A DNA stretch of 64,000 nucleotides from Ignavibacteria bacterium (GCA_016191145.1 JACPPD010000010.1:241588-305587); one strand, 5' to 3'; positions 26,956 through 36,243 are shown, counted from the stretch's first letter. Program-made: numbers and translations. The notes: generated by a model from the sequence alone, not told the origin.

Positions 26956-28241
26956 CTCCTGACAATACCGATTCGTGGGGCCGTACAGTAGCGTCGGTTC
27001 CCGCACAAGTACTCGACGTTGATTCCAGCTTCAAAGCCTTCGAGCCATCCGGCCATCGATACCTTCCTTATGGTTTGGGTCGCAGCTACGGAGATGTGTG
27101 CCTGAACAACGGCGGAACATTGCTGCGAACGCGCCGCCTTAATTCTGTTCTTGAGTTCGATGCAACGACAGGTGTGATGAAGGTAGAAGCCGGCGCAATT
27201 CTTGTTGATGTTCTTGACGCCGCTTCGGCCAAGGGCTGGTACGTGCCAGTTATTCCTGGAACTGGCTTCGTAACCATTGGCGGTGCTGTTGCGAATGATA
27301 TTCACGGCAAGAACCATCATCGGCGCGGAACATTTGGATGCCATGTGCTTGCCCTTGAACTGCTCCGTTCCGATGGTTTGCATTATGTGTGCAGTAAAAA
27401 ACAAAATGAAGGGTTGTTCCGTGCAACAATTGGTGGAATGGGACTTACAGGAATGGTAACGTGGGTGCAGATTCAATTGATGAAAATTGGATCGACGCGT
27501 ATTGCCGCGCAAACAACTGCATGCAAATCGTGGCGCGATATCATACAATTGTTGCACGATCAGGATAAACAGTATGAATACACTGTTGCGTGGGTCGACG
27601 CGAAGCGTGGTAGGGGGCATGTAATCGCTGGGAATCACGTGCACGACGGCATCTATGAACGGCACTTATCAACCACTTTGCCCCTTGCGCCTCTGTTGCG
27701 CACTATACTTTTCGATGCCACTGCCGATTTACACAATATTATAAGATTTTTTAGCATGCCGTCGGGGACAAAGCCAAGCATTATGTCAGCCTCGAAATAT
27801 TTTCATCCGCTCGATGTTGTTCCGCGTTGGAACACTGCCTACGGAGATGCCGGCTTTTTCCAGTATCAGTTTGTAGTGCCGTATGAGCACGGGCTTGCTG
27901 CCATTGAATCCGTCATTCGGATACTTCGGTCTCATGATGTTATTTCATATCTAAGCGTACTGAAAATCTTTGGCACGAAGGCGTCTCCGGGAATAATGTC
28001 GTTTCCGCAGCCTGGCCTAACGTTAGCCCTCGACGTTCCGAACAAAGGACTATCGACTCTTACGGCATTGGCGAAATGCGACGAGGTTATTTTGAAACAC
28101 GGCGGACGCATATATCCCGCTAAAGATGCCAGAACGTTGGCTGACACTTTTCAGAAAATGTACGAGCAGCAGCTGCCGGCATTCACTTCCTACATTGATC
28201 CTCACTTTTCGAGTACGTTTTGGAGAAGAGTTGTCCCATGA
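26952..28241 (+). CDS. dprE1: Decaprenylphosphoryl-beta-D-ribose 2'-oxidase DprE1
   Basis: FAD enzyme that oxidises decaprenyl-phospho-ribose at C2', the first half of epimerisation to the arabinose donor. The ATG at 26952 overlaps the upstream stop (ATGA) and gives 429 residues. Matches to mycobacterial DprE1 run end to end: GLGRSYGD, PGTGFVTIGGAVANDIHGKN, GGMGLTG, YFHPLDVVPRWNTAYGDAGF, FGTKA, and YPAKDART with the active-site lysine (about 391). The histidine of DIHGKNHH (118 in the motif 116-123) is kept. The cysteine that benzothiazinones attack in Mycobacterium aligns with alanine 359. Confidence 0.93.
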   Translation: MTPDNTDSWGRTVASVPAQVLDVDSSFKAFEPSGHRYLPYGLGRSYGDVCLNNGGTLLRTRRLNSVLEFDATTGVMKVEAGAILVDVLDAASAKGWYVPVIPGTGFVTIGGAVANDIHGKNHHRRGTFGCHVLALELLRSDGLHYVCSKKQNEGLFRATIGGMGLTGMVTWVQIQLMKIGSTRIAAQTTACKSWRDIIQLLHDQDKQYEYTVAWVDAKRGRGHVIAGNHVHDGIYERHLSTTLPLAPLLRTILFDATADLHNIIRFFSMPSGTKPSIMSASKYFHPLDVVPRWNTAYGDAGFFQYQFVVPYEHGLAAIESVIRILRSHDVISYLSVLKIFGTKASPGIMSFPQPGLTLALDVPNKGLSTLTALAKCDEVILKHGGRIYPAKDARTLADTFQKMYEQQLPAFTSYIDPHFSSTFWRRVVP

Positions 28242-28256
28242 GAGACTGATTACCGT

Positions 28257-29000
28257 ATGCTAACAGCAAAGAACATCGTTATTGTTGGAGCCACAAGCGC
28301 GATTGCGCAGGGTATTGCCGCGTTGTATGCAGAGGTGGGTTCGAGATTCCTTCTTGTTGCGCGCAACCAGACGAAAACGGTTGATATTGCCTCGAGGCTT
28401 AAAGAATTTGGAGCAGAGCATGTTGCCGTCTTTATCACAGACCTGCGAATTCGCGAGGATCATAATGCTATCGTTGAAGCAGCTCTCAAAGATTTGAAAA
28501 CAATCGACGTTCTAGTAATTGCACATGGCATATATCCTAACATGAAGGATGCGGAGCGAGATGTAGATATTATGCTCGACATTGTTATGACTAATATCGT
28601 CAGCACCTTCTCCATCGTTCATCGCTTTGCCAACGTTATGCGCAACGCAGGGCGGGGAACCATAGCCATGATTTCGTCTGTGGCAGGAGAGCGCGGCAGG
28701 AGTAGTAATTATATTTATGGATCAACAAAATCAGCACTTACTGCCTATGCGTCTGGCTTGCGAGCCTCACTGGCTGGTTCCGGTGTACATGTGCTAACAG
28801 TGTTGCCCGGCCCGGTTGATACACCTATGACGGCCGATCATCATGCGCCCTTCACGTCGTCAGTCGATCAGGTAAGTCGTTCGATCACTAATGCAATCGA
28901 ACGACGCAAAAAAGTCCTCTACACGCCCTGGTACTGGCGCTGCATCATGCTTGTTATAAAGATGCTGCCCGAATCCGTGTTTATGAAGATTAAACGTTAG
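28257..29000 (+). CDS. dprE2: Decaprenylphosphoryl-2-keto-ribose reductase DprE2 (SDR family)
   Basis: Short-chain dehydrogenase of 247 residues that reduces the keto intermediate to decaprenyl-phospho-arabinose. The nucleotide site is the atypical IVGATSAIAQGIA, and the catalytic set appears in ISSVAGERGRSSNYIYGSTKSAL (serine, then YxxxK; quoted motif split around residue 142-160). The tail YWRCIMLVIKMLPESVFMKI matches the DprE2 end and not generic SDRs. It starts 15 bp after dprE1 and ends the operon, 16 bp from the convergent ftsH. Confidence 0.9.
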   Translation: MLTAKNIVIVGATSAIAQGIAALYAEVGSRFLLVARNQTKTVDIASRLKEFGAEHVAVFITDLRIREDHNAIVEAALKDLKTIDVLVIAHGIYPNMKDAERDVDIMLDIVMTNIVSTFSIVHRFANVMRNAGRGTIAMISSVAGERGRSSNYIYGSTKSALTAYASGLRASLAGSGVHVLTVLPGPVDTPMTADHHAPFTSSVDQVSRSITNAIERRKKVLYTPWYWRCIMLVIKMLPESVFMKIKR

Positions 29001-29016
29001 GCTGTGCTTGCAGAAG

Positions 29017-31056
29017 TTACGATGGCGACAGCGCCAATCCGTCGGCATTCGTATCCGTTTCTGACTGAGGCTTAGGTTCCGCCGACGGAGCAGAGCTATT
29101 CTTAATCTTGGAGCGTAATGCCTCGACGTCTTTCACGAATGGCGGAAGCTCACTGCCACTGATAAGTGTGTCGAGTTCTTCACTCGAAAGGATTTCGCGC
29201 TCAATCAGAGCCTTCGAGAGATTGTGCAGCAACTCGATGTTATCCCGCATCAACTGCTCTGCTTTATGTTCAGCTTCGATAATGATGCGCCGCACTTCAG
29301 AATCAATAGATCGTGCCGTTTCTTCGGAATGATCGCGAGGCTGCGATATTTCACGGCCGAGGAAGACTTCGTCGTGCTGCGAAGCATAACGCACCGGACC
29401 GATAATATCACTCATGCCAAACTCACACACCATCTTTTTCGCGATAAGAGTGGCTCGCTCTAAGTCGTTAGCGGCACCCGTATTCTGTTGTGAGAACACC
29501 ACCTTTTCGGCGGCACGTCCAGCAAGGAGGGTAACGAGACGTGTGATAAGCTGATCCCTGCTCATTGTGTGCATTTCTTCGCTGGGCAGATACGATGTAA
29601 CGCCGAGAGCCCTGCCACGAGGGATGATTGTAACTTTATGTACGGCATCGCTTCCGGGAAGAAGCTTTCCGGCCAGAGCATGACCGATCTCGTGATACGC
29701 CGTTGTTTCCTTTTCTTTAACACTCATCACCATACTCTTTCTCTCGACGCCCATGAGAACTTTGTCCTTTGCATTTTCGAAATCGAACATCCTAACGTCT
29801 TGTGAGCTTCGTCGGGCAGCAAGTAATGCCGCTTCGTTGACGAGGTTTGCCAAATCAGCTCCACTCATGCCGGGTGTTCCTTTGGCGATGACTTCCAGAT
29901 CGACGTCCTTAGCCGTCGGCACCTTGCGTGTGTGAACTTTAAGAATACCAATACGGCCGTTGAGGTCGGGCCGATCAACCACCACTTGGCGGTCGAATCG
30001 TCCCGGCCGCAGCAAGGCCGGATCCAGGACGTCGGGTCTGTTAGTAGCTGCAATAATGATGACGCCTGAATTCTGCTCGAACCCGTCCATCTCGACAAGC
30101 AACTGATTCAGCGTTTGTTCACGTTCATCGTGGCCCCCTCCCAAGCCAGCGCCGCGATGCCGACCCACTGCGTCGATTTCATCGATAAAAACAATGCATG
30201 GCGCATGTTTCTTGGCCTGCTCAAATAAATCGCGTACACGCGAGGCTCCTACGCCAACAAACATCTCCACGAAGTCTGCGCCGGAAATGGTGAAGAATGG
30301 TACTGCTGCTTCGCCTGCAACGGCACGTGCCAATAATGTTTTTCCAGTTCCGGGAGGACCCAACAGCAAGACTCCTCTGGGTATCTTTCCGCCCAGACGT
30401 GTGAACTTCCCTGGATCGCGAAGGAAATCGATAATTTCTTTTAGTTCTTCCTTTGCTTCGTCGGCGCCGGCAACATCGATAAAAGTTACCTGTGTGTTTC
30501 CCTCAGTAAGAAGCCGCGCCCTACTCTTGCCAAAAGAAAAAATTCCCTTTGTACCGCCCGCACCAATCTGCATCCTTCGGGTAATAAAGAAGAACGCTAA
30601 TAGTAGCAGTACCCACGGAAGGAACTGCACAATGGTGATCCACCACGGGCTGTCGCCATCTTCATACGTCCATGAAATCCCGTTTTCCTTCCAGAACGTC
30701 TCCGTTGAGGAATCCACTACTCCGAGTTTTGTTCTAACAGCCTTTACATTTTGTACAAGTTTTCCGTCTCGATTAAGTGTAATAGTTGACTTAAGCTGCG
30801 CATGAAATTCAAAGTCGTTGAGTTGTGTCTTAGTGATTTTAGCGTATTCGATATTCCCGGATTTTACAGTCGCAAGGTATTCGTTGTATGTAAGCGGCCA
30901 TTCCTGAGCCTGCGGCCCAGTCATCATAACACCGATGACGATGAGGCCTACAAGAATGCCAATCCAAATAAGAACGTTCCGCAGAACGCGGCTCATTGAA
31001 AGATCGTTTTCTTCTTCAGGATCTTGTTGAGGTTTTTTACCGGGCTTTTTTTCCAT
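29017..31056 (-). CDS. ftsH: ATP-dependent zinc metalloprotease FtsH
   Basis: Membrane-bound AAA+ protease for quality control and turnover of membrane proteins. In 679 residues: a short cytoplasmic N-terminus, helix 1 (about 26-46), a periplasmic domain, helix 2 (about 140-160), Walker [14 protein letters not shown] (near 235), Walker [14 protein letters not shown], the second region of homology [20 protein letters not shown], and the zinc site HEIGH (about 455). The tail is low in order and rich in S/P/T. It is downstream of hpt in the conserved tilS-hpt-ftsH order. Confidence 0.98.
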   Translation of the reverse strand: MEKKPGKKPQQDPEEENDLSMSRVLRNVLIWIGILVGLIVIGVMMTGPQAQEWPLTYNEYLATVKSGNIEYAKITKTQLNDFEFHAQLKSTITLNRDGKLVQNVKAVRTKLGVVDSSTETFWKENGISWTYEDGDSPWWITIVQFLPWVLLLLAFFFITRRMQIGAGGTKGIFSFGKSRARLLTEGNTQVTFIDVAGADEAKEELKEIIDFLRDPGKFTRLGGKIPRGVLLLGPPGTGKTLLARAVAGEAAVPFFTISGADFVEMFVGVGASRVRDLFEQAKKHAPCIVFIDEIDAVGRHRGAGLGGGHDEREQTLNQLLVEMDGFEQNSGVIIIAATNRPDVLDPALLRPGRFDRQVVVDRPDLNGRIGILKVHTRKVPTAKDVDLEVIAKGTPGMSGADLANLVNEAALLAARRSSQDVRMFDFENAKDKVLMGVERKSMVMSVKEKETTAYHEIGHALAGKLLPGSDAVHKVTIIPRGRALGVTSYLPSEEMHTMSRDQLITRLVTLLAGRAAEKVVFSQQNTGAANDLERATLIAKKMVCEFGMSDIIGPVRYASQHDEVFLGREISQPRDHSEETARSIDSEVRRIIIEAEHKAEQLMRDNIELLHNLSKALIEREILSSEELDTLISGSELPPFVKDVEALRSKIKNSSAPSAEPKPQSETDTNADGLALSPS

Positions 31057-31119
31057 TTTCGATGATTTGTTTTATTCAATGATTGTAGAACAAGCGCTAT
31101 GACGTTTGCGATCAGCAAG

Positions 31120-31671
31120 TCATGTACCTGTTTCGTCAGACATAGACCATATACCGTCGTACTGCCTGCCAAACCCACCATAATCCAATCCGTATCCAAT
31201 AACAAAGTAGGGTGGTATTTCACGTCCGAGATAATCTATTTGCATTCGTTCTCGATGTGCGTCTGGCTTGCTGAGAAGCGACGTGATGCTCACGCTCGCG
31301 GGCCGGTAACTTGAAAGATGCTTGATAAGCTCATTCATCGTCAGGCCGGAGTCAATAATGTCTTCGACTATAAGCACGTGCCTGTTTTCTATGTCAAGCA
31401 CCTTGTCTTCGAGTTCTACATGACCTTTTGAATGTAGGTTATCGTGGTAGCTGGCAGCCTGAAGAAAATCTATTGAAACAGGAATTCGTAGCTCGCGAAT
31501 AAGGTCGCTTGCGAATACCATCGCCCCCTTAAGGATAACGAGTAAGACCAGTTCTTGTCCGGCAAAATCAGCATTGATTTCTGATGCAATGCGCTTGACC
31601 ATTGCGGCGATTTCTTCGCGCGAAATAAACTGTCGGAAGACTTTATCGCGTACTCGAATTGTATCTGACAT
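31120..31671 (-). CDS. hpt: Hypoxanthine phosphoribosyltransferase
   Basis: Purine salvage enzyme that joins hypoxanthine or guanine to PRPP. Starting at the ATG of MSDTIRVRDKVF (8 bases after the tilS stop) it has 183 residues, normal length; the open frame extends upstream into tilS but is not coding there. The PRPP-binding loop HVLIVEDIIDSGLTMNEL and the early LVLLVILKGAMVFASDL are intact, and the substrate aromatic and the ending FVIGYGLDY are typical. Confidence 0.96.
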   Translation of the reverse strand: MSDTIRVRDKVFRQFISREEIAAMVKRIASEINADFAGQELVLLVILKGAMVFASDLIRELRIPVSIDFLQAASYHDNLHSKGHVELEDKVLDIENRHVLIVEDIIDSGLTMNELIKHLSSYRPASVSITSLLSKPDAHRERMQIDYLGREIPPYFVIGYGLDYGGFGRQYDGIWSMSDETGT

Positions 31672-31679
31672 TGTTTCAA

Positions 31680-33095
31680 TCACGATGATATTACGTCTGG
31701 TGTCTGGCGAATGATGAGAACATGTTGAGTTGCAGAGGTAACGCGTGTACGCTCGGCCGGGCGAATCCCGCAGAGCCATAGAATACCCTGGTTGTCTTCG
31801 AGAACTCTACAGGCGCGTCTGTCTGTATGAGAAATTTTTGCGTTGGTAAGTAGATCGCTGATGAGCACACTATGCGTTGAACCAAAGGGCACCATCCTGT
31901 CGCCATCAGCCCATCGCCGCCATCGCATGTCACCATCAACTGCAGATAAGTCTATCGTTGCCGAGGACGGATGGTGGTCCAGGTAGGCATCCGATGTTTT
32001 CTTTCTGCGAATTTCAAGCTTTACAGAACCTGCAACATACACTCCATCGGACTTGATGCCAATTGCTTCGTCAGAAGATTTAATCTGTCCTACGCCGATT
32101 GCGATGTAATCGCGTTCCCTGCACGCATGTAGACCGCCGCTCAGCGTTGCAATACTGCCAACTTCACAGTCGATGAGATCGAGTGTGCGTAGTGTGTCGT
32201 TCATAGTTGGAGGCTGATGTGAAAGCGAGTGCAAGGCATACCGAACAATTTCTGTCTTCATGCCGCGAGACTCATCAGCGATAGTGTTGAGCACGATGTG
32301 CACCTCGCCTCCCTGTACTTCTGAGTGCTTGTGCCTCACAGCCGTTTTCCCTTCCGCTGTTTGCCACACTGCCCGCTTGACAATTTCCCTGGCATTCGTT
32401 AGCAGCGACGATGTTGCAGCAATACGACATCCAACATCGGCACCAAACACATTGCGCATCTGCGGCATGATTTCCTGCCGAACTCTGTTACGAAGGAAAT
32501 GCATGCCTTCATTCGACAGATCTTCGCGCCATTGAATATTTTTAATGAGCGCAAATTCTCTTATTTCAGATCTGGGAATAGAAAGCAGGGGTCTCAAAAT
32601 CCTCAAATGATCAGAAACAATTCTTTCAGGCTGGAGCGAAGACAGTCCATCGAGTCCGCTGCCGCGTGCAAGATTCATGACGAGTGTCTCGGCCACATCG
32701 TCGGCATTATGCCCAACGAGCACGGCCGAAGAACCCGTCTGTTGTGCAACATCGAACAACACACCGTATCGCAACTCACGTGCCGATGCTTCGATGCCTT
32801 TGCCAGTGTTCTCTGCGTGGGCATGCACATCAACAGTTGCGGAATGAAAGGGGCATCCATGCAAAGCAGCGAGGTCTCGAACAAATAGCTCGTCGGCATC
32901 CGAGGCAGATCCGCGCAAAGCATGATTTACGTGTACTAAATTAATTGACAATCTGCGTCTGTCTTGAATCGCATGCAGGGCATGAAACATCACTACCGAA
33001 TCGATGCCCCCACTGATGGCTGTAACAATAGATGTATTCTGACAAGCTGTAGAAACAAGAAACCGATCGACTTTTTCGATAAGGTCAGGATGCAC
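31680..33095 (-). CDS. tilS: tRNA(Ile)-lysidine synthase TilS
   Basis: Modifies the wobble C of the AUA-reading tRNA-Ile with lysine, an essential step. The gene starts with GTG, overlapping the dusB stop by 11 bp. The PP-loop ATP motif TAISGGIDSVVMFHAL is at residues about 26-41, followed by LVHVNHALRG and VLVGHNADDVAETLVMN. A TilS C-terminal domain with MRWRRWADGDRMVPFG and the final WLCGIRPAERTRVT completes a full-length 471-residue protein. Confidence 0.96.
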   Translation of the reverse strand: MHPDLIEKVDRFLVSTACQNTSIVTAISGGIDSVVMFHALHAIQDRRRLSINLVHVNHALRGSASDADELFVRDLAALHGCPFHSATVDVHAHAENTGKGIEASARELRYGVLFDVAQQTGSSAVLVGHNADDVAETLVMNLARGSGLDGLSSLQPERIVSDHLRILRPLLSIPRSEIREFALIKNIQWREDLSNEGMHFLRNRVRQEIMPQMRNVFGADVGCRIAATSSLLTNAREIVKRAVWQTAEGKTAVRHKHSEVQGGEVHIVLNTIADESRGMKTEIVRYALHSLSHQPPTMNDTLRTLDLIDCEVGSIATLSGGLHACRERDYIAIGVGQIKSSDEAIGIKSDGVYVAGSVKLEIRRKKTSDAYLDHHPSSATIDLSAVDGDMRWRRWADGDRMVPFGSTHSVLISDLLTNAKISHTDRRACRVLEDNQGILWLCGIRPAERTRVTSATQHVLIIRQTPDVISS

Positions 33096-34077
33096 CGATT
33101 GCCTCTAGTTCATTCACAAAACGATATAAGCGTTCCTCAATCTTATCGAATGAATCCATTCGAACGATGTCCTGACGCGTAAGGGAGTTGTTAGGCAGCC
33201 CACGGAGATATCCACTGTAATGTTTTCGGAATTCGTGAATGGCTCTCTTAGAGGGCTTAAACTGAAACTCAAGTTTGAGGTGCTCGATGCAGGCATCGAC
33301 GCGTTCGCGGGCACTCGCCGAGGGCTGAGCATGCCCCGACATTAAATCATTTTGAAGTGCTCTTTTTGCCTCGGTAAAAATGAAGGGATTACCAATCGCG
33401 GCTCGGCCAATCATCACGGCATCGGCACCAGTCTGTTTAAAAGCTGTGCAGACATCGTGGGCTGTTTTCACGTCGCCATTCAAAATCACCGGAATCTGTA
33501 TTACTTCTTTAATTCTAGGTATCCAGGTCCAGTCGGCTGCACCATCATGTCCCATATCTCTGGTACGGCAATGAACCGTAATGGCAGCAGCGCCAGCATC
33601 CTGAATTCTGCGGGCCACATCGAGGATAACAATTTCAGTTTTCGACCATCCGAGGCGTGTTTTTACCGTAACCGGAACGTTGACAGCATCAACAACGGCT
33701 CGTGTAAGTCGTTGCATTTGCTGAGGATCCTTCAGCAGGGCAGCGCCTGCGTTCCGTACAACGACGTTTTTTACCCAGCATCCGTAATTGATATCGAGGA
33801 AGTTAGGGTTGCTCTCTACCGCTCGCTGGGCAGCTTCCACCATTGTGCCGACGTCGCCTCCAAAAATTTGTATAGCTGCAGGGCGCTCTTCGTCTGCCAA
33901 TTGTAACTTAGAAACGGATCTGGCTGCCTCACGCACCAAACCGTCGCTAGAAATAAATTCAGTATATACAATGTCTGCCCCCTTCCGTTTGCACATTACC
34001 CGAAAAGGAAGATTGGTAACATCTTCCATAGGCGCCAGAAGAACGCCATCATTCACCAATATTTCGCCAATGCGCAT
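33085..34077 (-). CDS. dusB: tRNA-dihydrouridine synthase B
   Basis: FMN enzyme that reduces uridines in the D-loop of tRNA. I start at the ATG of MRIGEILVNDG (34077): a TATTTTTG box ends 3 bases upstream and the TTG two codons earlier overlaps that box. Family marks: LAPMEDVTNLPFRVMCKRKG, the catalytic cysteine in NYGCWVKNVV (the usual GCP is GCW here), TVKTRLGW, ITVHCRTRDMG, ILNGDVKT and MIGRAAIGNP. Length 330 is normal. It heads the dusB-tilS-hpt-ftsH unit. Confidence 0.95.
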   Translation of the reverse strand: MRIGEILVNDGVLLAPMEDVTNLPFRVMCKRKGADIVYTEFISSDGLVREAARSVSKLQLADEERPAAIQIFGGDVGTMVEAAQRAVESNPNFLDINYGCWVKNVVVRNAGAALLKDPQQMQRLTRAVVDAVNVPVTVKTRLGWSKTEIVILDVARRIQDAGAAAITVHCRTRDMGHDGAADWTWIPRIKEVIQIPVILNGDVKTAHDVCTAFKQTGADAVMIGRAAIGNPFIFTEAKRALQNDLMSGHAQPSASARERVDACIEHLKLEFQFKPSKRAIHEFRKHYSGYLRGLPNNSLTRQDIVRMDSFDKIEERLYRFVNELEAIGAS

Positions 34078-34080
34078 TGG

Positions 34081-34088
34081 CAAAAATA
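34081..34088 (-). promoter_or_regulatory. Promoter -7 box (TATTTTTG) of dusB
   Basis: On the minus strand TATTTTTG ends 3 bases (CCA) before the ATG at 34077; leaderless arrangement for the dusB-tilS-hpt-ftsH unit. Confidence 0.5.
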
Positions 34089-34100
34089 ATCGTTAACCAC

Positions 34101-34130
34101 TTGGTTGAGTATCAGGATTGTTTATATTTG
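34101..34130 (+). promoter_or_regulatory. Bacteroidota-type promoter (TTG-N19-TATATTTG)
   Basis: TTG at 34101-34103 and TATATTTG at 34123-34130 with a 19-base spacer, the classical pair for the Bacteroidota primary sigma factor. Transcription should begin near 34136 and read into the secreted protein gene at 34238, leaving a leader of about 100 bases. Confidence 0.65.
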
Positions 34131-34198
34131 GGCACTCGAAATCGTTCCTAGGGGAACTCTGAAACGTTTTCGGAATTATGTTGTCATTGAACACCGAT

Positions 34199-34222
34199 GG
34201 CTGTTGACTCAGCCGTTTTTTT
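34199..34222 (+). terminator. Hairpin plus T7 in the leader of the secreted protein gene
   Basis: GGCTG-TTGACT-CAGCC, then G and seven T. It lies between the promoter at 34101 and the ATG at 34238, with no plus-strand gene upstream, so it looks like an attenuator or the end of a short leader RNA rather than an operon terminator. The five-base stem is weak. Confidence 0.45.
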
Positions 34223-34237
34223 CCCAGTGAGGATTTT

Positions 34238-35572
34238 ATGATGAGACGAGCTCTACTACTTTTTGCGATATTGGTATGCGCTGTGGCCATACCAAACGGC
34301 AACGTATTGGCATTTCAGCAGACGCAGTCCATACCTGCGGGCATGGACACGATGCCACCTAAGGTGACGCAAACTGCTGTCGGCTGTGGTTTTGTTGAAT
34401 ACGAGGCGACGGAACTTTTTAATGTACCCAACCCGCCAAAAAAACCACCACTACCAACAAATCAGGTAGATAGGGGAATCGCGTCTATAACCATGTCAGC
34501 GACTCCGAACTCTGTCAATGCGCGGTTGGTTCTCGTTACGGCACAGAGTTTTCCACCTGATTCTTTGTCGTGGAAACAATTCATTTTCCGCGTCGAGGCA
34601 ATCGATAAGACAAAAAGAGCAACTGCATTTGTATCTGTTCGCGATTGGAATGCACCAACAGCAAATGTGACTTCCGTAGAAGTAATCATCGAGCCGTCGA
34701 TTCCAACATTATCGGACAATTCCGTTACCCTTACAGCACGTGCCAACAACACGGTCACGTACACGGTTACGGTACGCAACAGTACAACGGCGCCGATTGT
34801 TGTTAACGCCATCGAGCTTACCGGGAGTGCATTGTTTACTCTGACTAGTGGCGGAGGAACTAACATTACTCTCGCACCTGGTGAAACTCGCCAAGTAGTT
34901 GTTTCTTATACGCCGAATCTGCAGAGCGAAGCTGGCGACAATGCTTCCCTTTCAATTCGTACCAACTGCGGCGACATTGCTATTCCAGTAAAGGGCACCG
35001 GTACACTCGCAAATCTTTCTACTGAAAACTGGGACGCAGGCAACATCATGAAAGGCGTTAAGGTTTGCAAGTCACTTGGTTTCAAGATCACAAATAATGG
35101 ATCGGCAACAGCGACTATTTCGGCCATTAACGTCACGTTAGGCGCCCCGGAACTCACGTTGGCGGGTCCAACACCTGCTGTTCCTTTCGATATTCCTGCA
35201 GGCGGTTCGGTAGATGTAACTGACCTGTGCTTTACGCCAGCCACGGAAAGCGGCGTATTTGTCGGTGCTGTTACGCTGACGACAAATGCTGAAACGGGCG
35301 ACTTTGTAGCAGATGTAACTGCCAACAGAGCTGTCAACTCAGTCGATCCCGTCATCCTTCAGCGTTTGAACGTTCGCTTCGATGCATCGGGTAATGTTAT
35401 CCGCTACGATTCAGAAGCATCTGCGCTTTTGTTTGATGTTCGCGGTACAGTTGTTGGCAATGCCGCTGAAAATGCACGCAAGATTGATGCTCAGAGTTTT
35501 TCAGCCGGCACGTACTTCCTTGTGATTAACGAAAAACCTGCCGTTAGTATTCCGGTTTCCATCGTTAGATAA
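34238..35572 (+). CDS. Secreted protein with choice-of-anchor-D (ASH-like) domains
   Basis: A 444-residue exported protein: signal peptide at 1-26 (ALLLFAILVCAVAIPNGNVL), then beta-rich repeats. Two immunoglobulin-like segments carry the choice-of-anchor-D/ASH pattern, for example NSTTAPIVVNAIELTG ... LAPGETRQVVVSYTP and LGFKITNNGSATATISAINV ... FDIPAGGSVDVTDLCFTP. The end (RLNVRFDASGNVIRY to SIPVSIVR) looks like a short or incomplete T9SS sorting domain. A GTGAGG site sits 5 bases before the ATG. It has its own strong promoter, so it may be an abundant surface protein; function unknown. Confidence 0.75.
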   Translation: MMRRALLLFAILVCAVAIPNGNVLAFQQTQSIPAGMDTMPPKVTQTAVGCGFVEYEATELFNVPNPPKKPPLPTNQVDRGIASITMSATPNSVNARLVLVTAQSFPPDSLSWKQFIFRVEAIDKTKRATAFVSVRDWNAPTANVTSVEVIIEPSIPTLSDNSVTLTARANNTVTYTVTVRNSTTAPIVVNAIELTGSALFTLTSGGGTNITLAPGETRQVVVSYTPNLQSEAGDNASLSIRTNCGDIAIPVKGTGTLANLSTENWDAGNIMKGVKVCKSLGFKITNNGSATATISAINVTLGAPELTLAGPTPAVPFDIPAGGSVDVTDLCFTPATESGVFVGAVTLTTNAETGDFVADVTANRAVNSVDPVILQRLNVRFDASGNVIRYDSEASALLFDVRGTVVGNAAENARKIDAQSFSAGTYFLVINEKPAVSIPVSIVR

Positions 35573-35594
35573 TTTCGGTTAATTAGCTCGTCTC

Positions 35595-35631
35595 GAAACG
35601 CCGTAGGATGCAAATCCTACGGCGTTTCCCT
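35595..35631 (+). terminator. Strong hairpin after the secreted protein gene
   Basis: A perfect 15 bp stem, GAAACGCCGTAGGAT / ATCCTACGGCGTTTC, around GCAA, 22 bases after the stop, followed by CCCTTT, so the T run is poor. It ends 8 bases before the next ATG. Confidence 0.7.
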
Positions 35632-35636
35632 TTATC

Positions 35637-36164
35637 ATGAAGCGTGAATTTTTTCTTCAACCACCCGAAATCGCAGCACGCGAACTTATTGGGTGCGTAC
35701 TGACGCATATAGCATCAGAAGACGACACCAGATCTGTTCGTCTTACTGAAACCGAAGCATACCTGGCCGAAGATGATGAGGCCTGCCATGCGCACAAGGG
35801 ATTAACGCCAAGGACTGCCCCAATGTTTGAACGTGGTGGTATTCTCTATGTTTATTTTATCTATGGCAAGCATTGGTGTGCTAATATCGTAACCGAACCA
35901 CGGGGCCGCGCAAGTGCAGTATTGCTACGGTCGGGAATTGCTGGTGATATCGAAATCGGAGGACCTGGCCGACTTGCCACTTTTCTAGGCATCGACAAGA
36001 CGCATAATTATACATCAGTGTTGGGTGGACAATTTGACGTTTTCGAGGACGAGCTGACGCCATTGTTCCGTGCGAAAACCGTGGTTACAAAACGCATTGG
36101 AATCAGGAAGTCCGTTGATTTGCCGTTGAGATTCGTCGTTGCTGGTCATCTCAGTAAAATTTAG
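35637..36164 (+). CDS. 3-methyladenine DNA glycosylase (AAG/MPG family)
   Basis: Base-excision repair enzyme that removes alkylated and deaminated purines. The 175 residues carry the AAG signatures in order: ARELIGCVLTH, the catalytic-water glutamate in LTETEAYLAEDDEACHAHKG, TPRTAPMFERGGILYVYFIY and the binding-pocket GKHWCANIVTE, then ASAVLLRSG and GPGRLATFLGID. Slightly shorter than the usual 190-200 but all active-site parts are present. It starts 8 bases after the hairpin of the preceding gene. Confidence 0.93.
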   Translation: MKREFFLQPPEIAARELIGCVLTHIASEDDTRSVRLTETEAYLAEDDEACHAHKGLTPRTAPMFERGGILYVYFIYGKHWCANIVTEPRGRASAVLLRSGIAGDIEIGGPGRLATFLGIDKTHNYTSVLGGQFDVFEDELTPLFRAKTVVTKRIGIRKSVDLPLRFVVAGHLSKI

Positions 36165-36230
36165 GGGCGTCAATCCATCGAAATAACGCTATGGGGCTTG
36201 GGTAGCACCAAATTGACAAGCCGCGTTTCG

Positions 36231-36238
36231 TAACTTCG
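36231..36238 (+). promoter_or_regulatory. Promoter -7-like box (TAACTTCG) of mreB
   Basis: One mismatch to TAnnTTTG, ending 5 bases (TTGAT) before the mreB ATG; possible leaderless start of the mreBCD unit. Confidence 0.4.
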
Positions 36239-36243
36239 TTGAT

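Noticed and set aside
26901..27665. 254-codon open frame on the minus strand
   Set aside because: It lies opposite dprE1, which is conserved end to end; the frame has no recognisable motif.
30194..30805. 203-codon open frame on the plus strand
   Set aside because: Antisense shadow of ftsH with low-complexity serine/proline-rich translation.
33760..33790. Possible damaged DusB active site (GCW instead of GCP)
   Set aside because: The catalytic cysteine and surrounding motifs are intact, and this position tolerates change.
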